Origin: Anaerolineaceae bacterium
GTDB taxonomy: Bacteria; Chloroflexota; Anaerolineae; Anaerolineales; Anaerolineaceae
DNA: 20,666 bases
Assembly (NCBI GenBank): GCA_021107195.1
Contig: JAIOTF010000006.1
Location: 1-20,666, forward strand
Direction of reading: 5' to 3'
Made by a program: the position numbers and the translations under genes
Shown here: positions 8,208-15,441 of the stretch, one piece after another
Layout: every line of letters begins with the position of its first letter
How positions within the stretch are numbered: position 1 is the stretch's first letter
The notes under the pieces: generated by a model
Database searches by the model: none
What the model saw: only the letters and a program-made list of their open reading frames with translations
What the model was told of the DNA's origin: nothing

Positions 8208-8702
8208 CTAGGATTCTTCGGCAGCTTGAAGCCACAGCGTCCATAAGGTACCGACACTGTCAAAACGAATGACGTCCTCTGTTTCAGAGACCAACTTCTC
8301 TAAATCGGGATGCTCTATTAAATAGCTTTCGATCTCTCTTGAAAATGCTTTCGCCATACCCTCTACGGTAGCTAATTCGTTCTTCTTTAATTTCCTCAGA
8401 AGGATGCTCAAATAGCTCTGTTTCATTAACATTTCATAAAATGTCTGTATGGGCTGGTCAAGCCATTGGCGTTGGTGCTTCTGGTCATAAAGGACAACGG
8501 ATTTTGATTTTTCAACGACACTAAAATCTGGGCCAAGCCATTCGTTTGCCCATTGAATCAATTCGCTGGATGGTATAGAAAGTTTGTTTCTTCTGGAAGC
8601 ATCAAGCGCTGCACCAAAAGCAATTATTTTCACATAAGTAGCCGCAACTGGAAATGATAATGGATCCGTTTTATTAAACAACAACTTCGTAAAGAAAGCC
8701 AT
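8208..8702 (-). CDS. Conserved-looking hypothetical protein
   Basis: 164 residues with no motif I recognise. It looks like an all-helical soluble protein: a hydrophobic first third (AATYVKIIAFGAAL), a middle with WANEWLGPDF and YDQKHQRQWLDQP, and a charged helical C-terminus ending LWTLWLQAAEES. No signal peptide or membrane segment is seen. AAAAGGA lies about six bases before the ATG, and it sits between the isomerase and HAD genes on the same strand, so it is probably a real operon member. Function unknown. Confidence 0.7.
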   Translation of the reverse strand: MAFFTKLLFNKTDPLSFPVAATYVKIIAFGAALDASRRNKLSIPSSELIQWANEWLGPDFSVVEKSKSVVLYDQKHQRQWLDQPIQTFYEMLMKQSYLSILLRKLKKNELATVEGMAKAFSREIESYLIEHPDLEKLVSETEDVIRFDSVGTLWTLWLQAAEES

Positions 8703-8770
8703 TAGTAATCCTTTTGTCTAAACTCTCGTTACAATGATCTTGAATTATATTCCATAGTGGAAGAAATGGC

Positions 8771-8789
8771 TCGATTTTCTAAGAATCGA
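8771..8789 (-). other. Hairpin at the end of the isomerase gene
   Basis: TCGATT (8771-8776) and AATCGA (8784-8789) form a 6-bp stem around the isomerase stop codon. No T-run follows on the minus strand, so it is an intercistronic hairpin more than a terminator. Confidence 0.3.
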
Positions 8790-10596
8790 CGCCCTTGATT
8801 TGACTAAGCCAATCATCCTCTTGCCAATTCTCTTTGAAAAAAACTTTGATCACCTTTACGAGTTTCCCGTCTGGCGCGATTAAGCGATACTTATTAGCTG
8901 CTGCAGGAATGACGAAGGTTTCTGCATAATTGAATTGTGTTTGGTAGCCACCTTCAGTTTCAAGGATCACGGTATCACCTTCAACCAGGCTCATCACGTG
9001 ACATGAACCATTATTTTCGATGTCAAGTGTTCCCTTAAATTCCAGACGGTGCACATCATAGAAATGTGCAGGGTGCGTTGGAAGGTGAACGATTTGGTAC
9101 TTGCTGTCTCGTTCAATAACCTTTGGCTTTGAAACAAGCTCCTGTTCAACCCGCTTTCCCTGGCGGTAGAAGTATAAATTCTTCATGCCTCGTTTAATAT
9201 TGATCGGGCGCGGTTTTCCATCCAAATCTAACCGCATCCAGTCATATAGCTTGAATGTGAAGATATAAGTTGTCGCGCTGATTTCCAGTACCAGATTGTT
9301 TTTCCCTGAGCCGTGGATCGTACCGTGCGGTATCAGGAATAGATCGTGCTTGTGTGCCTGAACAGTGTTTACGTACTGCTTAATATCGATTGCTTTTTTC
9401 TCTTTTTGACTGGTTTCAAGCGCATTCTGAAATTCAGTTTTGTCAACATTCTCCTGAAAACCGAGATACACCTCGGCGTCAGGGGCACAATCCAGGATGT
9501 AATAGGTTTCGTCCTGGGTGTAGGACTGGCCAAAGTTCTTACGGAGAAACTCAGGCCTTGGATGAACTTGGACAGAGAGATTCCCTCCATCAAAAGTATC
9601 CAGAAAATCCATCCGAATAGGAAATTCATAGCGATATGTATCCGCCCAGTTTCCCAGGACGGCTTCATATTGTGTATACATGAGCAGATCGAAAGAAGCC
9701 TCAAGCTGCAAGTCGCTGCTCTCAAAAATCAATCCGTTCTCTGGAACGATCAACTCAAATGACCATGCGTAATTTGGAACATTCTTTGGCAACTGCGGAA
9801 TCTTCTCTTTAATCCATTGCCCGCCCCATGCACCCGGCTCAAACCAGGGCCGCACTCGAAAATAGTTGCGGGATATTTGCGACAGTCCATCGCGAAGGTT
9901 CTCGCCAGTGATGAACACCGGTTCATCGGGTCGCTGCCCATCAATAAACCAATCAACCTGAGTAACCAGTTCAGCTTTATGAGAATTCAGCACTTCCCAA
10001 TCTACAAAGAAGAATCTTTTATACATGGACTTGGGCGCTGCGGGTTTTGCAATCCCCAAATTTGTAATGCTGCCGGCACGAGCGCGGAACTGGATTTCAT
10101 TCTTGGGGACATCAATATACAGTAACAATCCTTGCCAGCCCGCCAGGCTGGCTCCTGTACCATAAATGATGTTGACATCAGAGTCGGGATCAGTGCTGAG
10201 CCTTTCTAGTTCTTCTATAACAAAGAAATCCTTGAGTCTTAGGTCGCAGCGGGTTCCAAAGATGGGATCATCCCCGCCCAGGTACGGCGCAACGAGCTTG
10301 TTGATTTCTTCTTCAGGCTTCAGAATAGTGGCAACATCCACCCAATGCGCTTTCTTACCTATAGATTTCATGGATTTATCCACGCCGGCTCGAAATTGAT
10401 TCCACAGAACGCCAATAAAGCCGTCTATGATAACCGTGGTGTGTTGAGACAAGATTCCTGCAAGGGCGGAGAAACCGTTCCCAATCTGTCCCTCCCCTAT
10501 TGGGAAGGCCGGGTAAATGTCATACTGCCCATTTGGAGTTGGTTGGTGGTTAATGGGCAATAATCTTTGTGAAGTTTTTCGAAAATTTTGCGTCAT
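8779..10596 (-). CDS. Long class I mannose-6-phosphate isomerase
   Basis: Class I phosphomannose isomerase interconverts mannose 6-phosphate and fructose 6-phosphate with a zinc ion. The zinc ligands are visible: Q343 and H345 (SVQVHP), E363 (QDETYYI) and H428 (GTIHGSG), and the family stretch KLYDWMRLD follows. At 605 residues it is about twice the usual bacterial size; the recognisable isomerase begins near residue 250 (FEPGAWGGQW). The first about 245 residues are of another kind, with a strand-like TTVIIDGFIG and a YGTGASLAG loop faintly like a kinase fold without a P-loop. I chose the ATG at 10596 because the -10 box overlaps the ATG at 10638. It lies after the gntR gene but has its own promoter. 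Confidence 0.88.
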   Translation of the reverse strand: MTQNFRKTSQRLLPINHQPTPNGQYDIYPAFPIGEGQIGNGFSALAGILSQHTTVIIDGFIGVLWNQFRAGVDKSMKSIGKKAHWVDVATILKPEEEINKLVAPYLGGDDPIFGTRCDLRLKDFFVIEELERLSTDPDSDVNIIYGTGASLAGWQGLLLYIDVPKNEIQFRARAGSITNLGIAKPAAPKSMYKRFFFVDWEVLNSHKAELVTQVDWFIDGQRPDEPVFITGENLRDGLSQISRNYFRVRPWFEPGAWGGQWIKEKIPQLPKNVPNYAWSFELIVPENGLIFESSDLQLEASFDLLMYTQYEAVLGNWADTYRYEFPIRMDFLDTFDGGNLSVQVHPRPEFLRKNFGQSYTQDETYYILDCAPDAEVYLGFQENVDKTEFQNALETSQKEKKAIDIKQYVNTVQAHKHDLFLIPHGTIHGSGKNNLVLEISATTYIFTFKLYDWMRLDLDGKPRPINIKRGMKNLYFYRQGKRVEQELVSKPKVIERDSKYQIVHLPTHPAHFYDVHRLEFKGTLDIENNGSCHVMSLVEGDTVILETEGGYQTQFNYAETFVIPAAANKYRLIAPDGKLVKVIKVFFKENWQEDDWLSQIKGVDS

Positions 10597-10636
10597 AATA
10601 AAATTCCGTAGATATGTTGAGAATTCAACCTGATTC

Positions 10637-10663
10637 ATTATATTGTAATGTTGTCATTACAAT
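10637..10663 (-). promoter_or_regulatory. Promoter and operator-like palindrome of the isomerase gene
   Basis: On the minus strand a perfect TATAAT spans 10642 to 10637. Directly upstream ATTGTAATG (10642-10650) and CATTACAAT (10655-10663) form a perfect 9-bp inverted repeat with a TTGT centre, sitting between the -10 and -35 positions as a repressor site would. The -35 hexamer is poor. GTAAT/ATTAC half-sites also occur in the PTS operator, so the same GntR protein may bind both, which is inference. Confidence 0.5.
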
Positions 10664-10674
10664 GCGTGGAAAAT

Positions 10675-10704
10675 AAAAAGCCGAATCAATTCAGTCTGGT
10701 TCGG
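10675..10704 (-). terminator. Possible terminator of gntR
   Basis: On the minus strand CCGAA (10704-10700) pairs with TTCGG (10685-10681) over a 14-base loop that contains the gntR stop, followed by C and TTTTTATTTT. The stem is only five pairs, so it is weak. Confidence 0.35.
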
Positions 10705-11416
10705 ACACAATTTTGACTTCGCAATGCAAACGATCCCAGCGGCTTTTTGCGACACTGTACTCCACCGGCAAGTTGTTATGATCGCGCATAGTTCCGATGG
10801 TAACTAATATTGGCGTGCCTGGATCAATTTCCAGAAAATCCGCATCTTCTTGTGAGCAAGGACGAGCCTCAATCAGCTGTGTTCCATGATGAACGATCAC
10901 GTTATATTTTTCCTGCAATGTTTGATAAAAAGATTGATTGACAAAATCCTCATTGGCAATTCCGGCACAGAGATCATATGGCACATATGCAGGGGAAAAC
11001 ATCACTGGAATATTGTCAATAAAGCGCAGCCTCATCAGCTTAAATACTTGCGTCCCTTTTTTAATTTGCAAAGCCTGAGCCACCGAAGAATCGGCACCCA
11101 AAACACGCTGTTCAATAACCAGGGTTCGTAAATTTAACCCCTGGCTGCGTGCGTCATTCCAGAAGCCTGTTGTCGATTGTACAAAGCGTCCCACTACTTT
11201 TGGGGGTGAAACATAAGTGCCTTTGCCCTGCACGCGATAGAGAAGCCCTTCAAAGATCAAATGATCGAGAGCTTTACGCACAGTAGTACGACTGACATTG
11301 TAAGAATCACATAAATCTGCTTCGGAAGAAATCTGATAATTTGCAGGCAGATTCTGAATCTTTTCCCGCAATGTTTCCCGCAGGTAATAGTATTTGGGTA
11401 CGTGTGGATGGATCAT
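10691..11416 (-). CDS. GntR-family transcriptional regulator, HutC/UTRA type
   Basis: 241-residue repressor-like protein. The N-terminal winged helix-turn-helix (about 9-70) has the GntR pattern SRTTVRKALDHL (42-53) and wing GKGTYV (64-69). The rest is the UTRA ligand domain typical of HutC/NagR regulators, with YVPYDLCAGI and the terminal strand NNLPVEYSVAKSRWDR. Such proteins usually release DNA on binding a sugar phosphate. It is divergent from the PTS operon, and an interrupted palindrome on that promoter contains the core GTnTAnAC typical of HutC-type sites. It therefore probably represses the PTS operon and perhaps the isomerase gene. The effector is unknown. Confidence 0.93.
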   Translation of the reverse strand: MIHPHVPKYYYLRETLREKIQNLPANYQISSEADLCDSYNVSRTTVRKALDHLIFEGLLYRVQGKGTYVSPPKVVGRFVQSTTGFWNDARSQGLNLRTLVIEQRVLGADSSVAQALQIKKGTQVFKLMRLRFIDNIPVMFSPAYVPYDLCAGIANEDFVNQSFYQTLQEKYNVIVHHGTQLIEARPCSQEDADFLEIDPGTPILVTIGTMRDHNNLPVEYSVAKSRWDRLHCEVKIVSEPD

Positions 11417-11515
11417 TTTTTCCGCATCCTTTTCCTATCCATGTTTTGAATTTCTAAAACCAATTGTTCTTAAAAAGAAATGTTCGCTATTCTGATAATT
11501 AACCACGATTTTGAA

Positions 11516-11543
11516 TTGACAAAATAATTAGAAAGTGTATAAT
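11516..11543 (+). promoter_or_regulatory. Consensus promoter of the PTS operon
   Basis: TTGACA (11516-11521) and TATAAT (11538-11543) are both perfect hexamers with a 16-base spacer. Transcription from about 11550 would give a leader near 288 bases before EIIC. Such a strong promoter needs a repressor, and the -10 box lies inside a palindrome. Confidence 0.75.
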
Positions 11544-11575
11544 GGTAATATGAACTTGTAATTACCAGTATACAC
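11535..11575. promoter_or_regulatory. Interrupted palindromic operator, probable GntR site
   Basis: GTGTATAATGGTAAT (11535-11549) and ATTACCAGTATACAC (11561-11575) are inverted repeats matching at 14 of 15 positions, 11 bases apart. The left arm covers the -10 box. The right arm holds GTATACAC, fitting the HutC-type core GTnTAnAC, and ACCAGTA recurs at 11564-11570 and 11574-11580, one helical turn apart. Position and symmetry suit repression by the divergent regulator. Confidence 0.6.
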
Positions 11576-11837
11576 CAGTAAATTCTCGTTGACAACCAAT
11601 CAGGTGGGAAATAAATAAATCGGCAAAATTGTGAAAGGAGTCGCCTTTGACAAACTGGCAGCAGCTTGCACCAATTGTGTAAGAAGCGCTACACCAAAAA
11701 AACTTTCATAACTTGACAGGCTGAAGCCAGAATTGAATACATCAACTCAAAATGCACCCTGTGTGGTGCGCAATGTGTGAGCAAAGGCTCACATTAATTT
11801 CTTTTATTAATACTCATTTTTAGAAGGAGGAAACCCT
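11576..11837 (+). other. Long leader of the PTS operon with hairpins and a mini-ORF
   Basis: No full gene is present. AAAGGAG (11634-11640) stands six bases before a TTG that opens an 11-codon frame (11647-11682, MTNWQQLAPIV), a possible leader peptide. Two hairpins follow: GCACC/GGTGC (11754-11758, 11765-11769) and TGTGAGC/GCTCACA (11776-11782, 11787-11793, AAAG loop). The second is followed only by a mixed T-rich run, so it is not a clear terminator. The EIIC ribosome site begins at 11822. Confidence 0.4.
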
Positions 11838-12611
11838 GTGACTGTATTGCAAGCAGCTCTGATTTCGCTGTTGTGCTATGCGGGCTCCCTCACAGCCCCA
11901 TGGTTAATTGGTTGTACGGGCGGTTGGTATACACTTACCCGCCCCCTCGTAGCCAGCCTTTTCGTTGGCCTGATCTTAGGCGACGTAAAAACCGGTATTA
12001 CCATCGGTGTAGCCGTGCAAGCGGTTTTCATTGGCTTGATCACCCCCGGTGGTACAGTTCCATCCGACTTAAGCTTTGTTAGCTTCCTGGGTATCCCGCT
12101 GGCGATGGTTGCTGGCGCCGAGCCGGAAGTTGCCGTTAGTATTGCTGTTGGTTTCGGCATCGTCGGTGTGGCGATCTGGCAAATCCTTAGCGTTGGTAAT
12201 GCCTGGTTTGCACATAGAGCCGACGAATATGCTGAAGAGGGTGAGATCGACAAGATTATCGCTCTTAACTACTGGGCACAAATCCCCGCTTTCATCTTGC
12301 GCGGCGTGCTTCCGTTCATCATTTTGATTACTGGCGCTTCTGTCGCTGGAGGCCTTGTTGCTTTCCTGGAAAACCAGATCCCCTGGCTGATGACCTATCT
12401 TGGCCTCGTCGGTGGCGCACTACCCGCAGTGGGTATTGCTATCCTGGTTCAGCAGATTGCTCCTGACAGCAAGATGATTCTCTGGTTGTTGATTGGTTGG
12501 GCATTAGTGTCCTTATTCAAGCTCCCGATCGTTGGCGTGGCTGTTGTAGGTGCTATGATTGCCGCAATCTACTTTATGTTCCTGGCCGATCGCGACCAGG
12601 TCACGGCCTAA
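11838..12611 (+). CDS. PTS EIIC, mannose/fructose/sorbose family
   Basis: Membrane channel subunit of a mannose-family phosphotransferase system, 257 residues with about seven or eight hydrophobic segments. Family marks are GDVKTGITIG (48-57), followed by QAVFIGL and ITPGGTVPSD (68-77), and LNYWAQIP in the mid loop. It starts at GTG (11838) with AGAAGGAGG just upstream. It is the first gene of the operon after the 288-base leader, and EIID follows 11 bases after the stop. With EIID it forms the sugar path. The family covers mannose, glucosamine, GalNAc, sorbose and fructosamine substrates, so sequence alone does not fix the sugar. Confidence 0.93.
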   Translation: MTVLQAALISLLCYAGSLTAPWLIGCTGGWYTLTRPLVASLFVGLILGDVKTGITIGVAVQAVFIGLITPGGTVPSDLSFVSFLGIPLAMVAGAEPEVAVSIAVGFGIVGVAIWQILSVGNAWFAHRADEYAEEGEIDKIIALNYWAQIPAFILRGVLPFIILITGASVAGGLVAFLENQIPWLMTYLGLVGGALPAVGIAILVQQIAPDSKMILWLLIGWALVSLFKLPIVGVAVVGAMIAAIYFMFLADRDQVTA

Positions 12612-12622
12612 GGAGGAGATCA

Positions 12623-13486
12623 ATGTCTGACGAAATTAAAAAAGTAACCCAGCAAGATCTCGATAAAGCTTGGTGGAACTGGATGTTCTTCTGGGCCTCG
12701 GCGTTCTCAATGGAACGTATGCAATCGATTTCCTTCATCCACAGCATGAAGCCAGTCTTGGATCGGCTTTATGGTGACGACAAGGAAGAGATCGCCTTAG
12801 CCTGCAAGCGCCATATGGTGTTCTTCAACACTGAACCCCAGACTGGTGTAATTGCCCATGGTGTGACCATCGCTTTGGAAGAGCAGCGCGCAAATGGTTC
12901 GCCAATCGATGGAGAGATGATCAACGCTGTCAAGGCTGGTATCATGGGCCCGATGGCTGGTATCGGCGATTCAATGATCCCCGGTACCTTGATCCCGATC
13001 CTCCTGGCGATTGGTATGGGCATGAGTCAGGATGGCAGCCCTATAGGCGCGATTTTCTACATTGTTGCCTATATGACCATTATGCTTTTCTTGTCCCACT
13101 GGCTGTTCAATATGGGCTACAAGTACGGCACAGAGGTCATGGGTGAGCTTGCTTCTGGCAGCTTCCGAAGGGTGACCGCTACGATGGCTGTGCTTGGCTT
13201 GGTCGTGTCGGGCGGTATTGGTGCTTCAATCATCAGTTTGAGGACACCGCTTGGGTTTGCATCTGGCGAGTTGGCAGTTTCGCTCCAGTCAACCCTGGAT
13301 GGCATCTTCCCCGCCTTGCTTCCGCTTATTCTGACCCTTTGGCTGTGGCGCGGTATGCGCACCAAAGGATGGGCAATCAACAAGGCATTGGGAATGGTCT
13401 TCCTGGTCATTGGCATTGGTTATTTGCCTGGTTTTATTGCCTCGCTCTTCAACATTCCTGCTTTGGAGATGTTGCGTATCTTCTAG
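12623..13486 (+). CDS. PTS EIID, mannose/fructose/sorbose family
   Basis: Second membrane subunit, found only in the mannose family of PTS permeases. 287 residues: a soluble helical N-terminal half with FFNTEPQ (67-73), the hallmark GIMGPMAGIGDS (106-117), then hydrophobic segments to the end. The start is MSDEIKK at 12623, with a strong AGGAGGAG; longer frames reaching back into EIIC are out of place. A 15-bp hairpin follows its stop and separates it from EIIA. Confidence 0.94.
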   Translation: MSDEIKKVTQQDLDKAWWNWMFFWASAFSMERMQSISFIHSMKPVLDRLYGDDKEEIALACKRHMVFFNTEPQTGVIAHGVTIALEEQRANGSPIDGEMINAVKAGIMGPMAGIGDSMIPGTLIPILLAIGMGMSQDGSPIGAIFYIVAYMTIMLFLSHWLFNMGYKYGTEVMGELASGSFRRVTATMAVLGLVVSGGIGASIISLRTPLGFASGELAVSLQSTLDGIFPALLPLILTLWLWRGMRTKGWAINKALGMVFLVIGIGYLPGFIASLFNIPALEMLRIF

Positions 13487-13498
13487 CATTTGTTTGAC

Positions 13499-13537
13499 AA
13501 CATATGGGTACCCGAAACATCAGGGTACCCATATGTT
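13499..13537 (+). other. 15-bp perfect intercistronic hairpin between EIID and EIIA
   Basis: AACATATGGGTACCC (13499-13513) and GGGTACCCATATGTT (13523-13537) pair perfectly over a 9-base loop. Only a short TT and then G follow, so it is a poor terminator. It stands 13 bases after the EIID stop and 17 before the EIIA start. A role in RNA stability or partial termination, setting more membrane than soluble subunits, is inference. Confidence 0.75.
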
Positions 13538-13554
13538 TTGAAAGGTAGCCACTA

Positions 13555-13971
13555 ATGATTGGTGTAGTTATTGCGGCGCATGGATCTTTGTCAACCTCAT
13601 TGATGGAATCAACAAGTATGATCTTGGGCGACATGGAGCAAGTCGAGACCGTTTCCCTTGTGATTGGTGATAGCCTTGAAGGGTTGATTGAGCGCGTCCG
13701 CGACGCAGTAAATGCAGTGAATACCGGTGAAGGTGTGGTTATTTTCCTGGATCTATTCGGTGGGACACCTTCTAACGCTTCTGCTCTTTTGACACAAGAG
13801 ATGGATAATGTTTTTGCAGTTACCGGTGTGAACTTCCCCATGCTTGCGGAAACATTTACAATGCGGCCGGGAGTAAAATCGCCACAAGAACTGGTTGATA
13901 TTGCCGTCAATGCCGGCAAAAACAGTATCCTTGATCTTGTTGAAGAATTTAGAAAATTCAACCAGCAATAA
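13555..13971 (+). CDS. PTS EIIA, mannose family
   Basis: Cytosolic phosphocarrier of 138 residues (PTS EIIA type-4). It accepts phosphate from HPr on His9 (VVIAAHGSLS), equivalent to His10 of E. coli ManX, and passes it to EIIB. The FLDLFGGTPSNAS motif (about 62-74) is typical of the family. AAAGG lies nine bases before the ATG. EIIA and EIIB are separate genes here, unlike the fused E. coli ManX. A hairpin precedes the gene. No HPr or EI gene is in the window, so these must be elsewhere. Confidence 0.94.
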   Translation: MIGVVIAAHGSLSTSLMESTSMILGDMEQVETVSLVIGDSLEGLIERVRDAVNAVNTGEGVVIFLDLFGGTPSNASALLTQEMDNVFAVTGVNFPMLAETFTMRPGVKSPQELVDIAVNAGKNSILDLVEEFRKFNQQ

Positions 13972-14022
13972 TGATAGACTATAATACTGAAAATCGAATC
14001 AATTAAAAGGAGAAATTATCTG

Positions 14023-14523
14023 ATGTCAGAAGTCGTTTTTCACCGGATAGATGATCGTCTTATTCATGGACAGGTAATCATTGGATGGGTCGGGCTGCGC
14101 AACGCCAATACCATCTGGATCATAGATGATTTTGTGGCCAAGAATTCAATGATGCTGAACATCTTCAAATTTGCTGCACCTCCCGGTATTAAAATAATCG
14201 CAATGACCGTAGACGAAGCTTCCGAAAGATTGTCGAATTTGCAGGATGGCAAAGATCGCATTATGCTTATCGCAAAAGTCCCCCAGACTTTTGTCAAATT
14301 GATGGAAATGGGATACAAACCAGAAGAAGTTAATTTTGGGGCGATGGCACACAAACCAAATTCCATTCGTCTCGGACAACAAACTGAACTGACCCCTGAA
14401 GAAGCTGAAGCGGCCGAAAAACTGTATCAGGCAGGTGTGCATGTCTGGATTTTGTTGGTGCCTATGGGCGGACAAAAGACTGTCGAATGGGTAGATGCTC
14501 GAAAGAAATGTGGATTTAGTTAG
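14023..14523 (+). CDS. PTS EIIB, mannose family
   Basis: Cytosolic subunit of 166 residues that takes phosphate from EIIA and phosphorylates the incoming sugar. The active-site histidine is H15 in RIDDRLIHGQV, at the position usual for sorbose/mannose IIB proteins, and the GHGQV-type loop and EVNFGAMAHKPNS pocket region are kept. AAAAGGAG is seven to ten bases upstream of the ATG. It completes a C-D-A-B gene order and is followed by a large intercistronic hairpin. Confidence 0.94.
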   Translation: MSEVVFHRIDDRLIHGQVIIGWVGLRNANTIWIIDDFVAKNSMMLNIFKFAAPPGIKIIAMTVDEASERLSNLQDGKDRIMLIAKVPQTFVKLMEMGYKPEEVNFGAMAHKPNSIRLGQQTELTPEEAEAAEKLYQAGVHVWILLVPMGGQKTVEWVDARKKCGFS

Positions 14524-14549
14524 CTCTCTTCTGTTTTGCCGTAAGAACT

Positions 14550-14604
14550 GTTTTTTGGGCCAGCTCCAGGACATTGTCATAGATCCTGGGTTGGCCTAAA
14601 AAAC
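14550..14604 (+). other. Long intercistronic hairpin after the PTS genes
   Basis: GTTTTTTGGGCCA (14550-14562) pairs with TGGCCTAAAAAAC (14592-14604) with one G-U; an inner stem CCAGG/CCTGG (14566-14570, 14585-14589) continues it. The T-run is on the 5' side and no T-run follows, so it is not a standard terminator on either strand. It stands before the SIS gene's ribosome site. Confidence 0.6.
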
Positions 14605-14633
14605 TGATTATTTCAAAAATTGGAGGATTAAAA

Positions 14634-15389
14634 ATGTCTTTTTGGAAAAAATATGCTGAAAACATGATTGCTATGCAGCAACAGATTATAGAAAAGCAAG
14701 CGGAGAATATTGAAACTGCAGCAAAAAAAATCACTGAGTCACTGATCAACGATGGCATTTTGCATTTATTCGGCACGGGGCATTCTTATATTCCACTGCA
14801 GGAAGCATTTTACCGGTCAGGTGGACTTGCCCCGGTTGACGCCATGCTTGATCCAAATTTTGGCATGACTTATGGCGCAGAACGATGCAGCGCGTTAGAG
14901 AAAATTGAAGGATTTGCAAGCAAGTTTGTTTTGCCCAATTATGATTTGCGTTCCGGTGAAGTGATGATTGTTTATTCAGTAACTGGCCGTAATCCCGCAG
15001 TTATCGAAGCAGCCCTGACTGCCAAAGAAAAAGGACTGTTTTTGATCGGCATGACCTCGGTTCATGTTTCTCTGGAGAGTCCAACCCGGCATTCTTGCGG
15101 AAAGAGATTGTGCGAGATTGCTGATTTGGTGATTGATATTGATGTGCCAGAAGGAGACGTGATCCTGCCTATACCAAACAGACCTGATCTTGGCTCAACT
15201 GGAGGCGCTTCAACTATGCTGACAATTTTGTTGACCAATGCGATTTTGGCTCAAGTGGTGGAGAATTTCATTTTGGCAGGTCAAGAGCCCCCCACTCTGC
15301 TTTGCCCCAATGTTGGTGATGCTGCTGTCGTCATGCAGAAAAATCGAGAAACTATGAACCGCTATCGGGATCGAATTCAACACGCTTGA
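14634..15389 (+). CDS. SIS-domain sugar isomerase-like protein (UPF0309-like)
   Basis: 251-residue phosphosugar-binding protein with one SIS domain. Phosphate-binding loops are FGTGHSY (46-52) and SVTGRNP (115-121), and the C-terminal part has the UPF0309-like stretches RHSCGKRLCEIAD and GQEPPTLLCPN. Proteins of this kind are predicted sugar-phosphate isomerases, but their reaction is unsettled. The start has a clear GGAGG. It follows EIIB and a long hairpin. The last gene in the window is its paralogue. A Ser present in that paralogue's second loop (SNSG) is Thr here (SVTG), suggesting related but distinct substrates. Confidence 0.88.
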   Translation: MSFWKKYAENMIAMQQQIIEKQAENIETAAKKITESLINDGILHLFGTGHSYIPLQEAFYRSGGLAPVDAMLDPNFGMTYGAERCSALEKIEGFASKFVLPNYDLRSGEVMIVYSVTGRNPAVIEAALTAKEKGLFLIGMTSVHVSLESPTRHSCGKRLCEIADLVIDIDVPEGDVILPIPNRPDLGSTGGASTMLTILLTNAILAQVVENFILAGQEPPTLLCPNVGDAAVVMQKNRETMNRYRDRIQHA

Positions 15390-15441
15390 TATTTCCTTCT
15401 TGGGTAGCACTATATTCAGCTCTATAACAGGATTCATCTTA

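Noticed and set aside
10594..10638. Upstream start (ATG 10636-10638) for the phosphomannose isomerase
   Set aside because: It overlaps a perfect -10 box and has no ribosome site, so it would lie outside the transcript of the predicted promoter.
11776..11793. CRP-like site TGTGA...TCACA before EIIC
   Set aside because: The half-sites are eight bases apart, not six, and the site lies far downstream of the promoter; it is better read as a hairpin.
12497..12622. N-terminal extension of EIID overlapping EIIC
   Set aside because: The sequence is the out-of-frame end of EIIC; a strong AGGAGGAG stands before the ATG at 12623.
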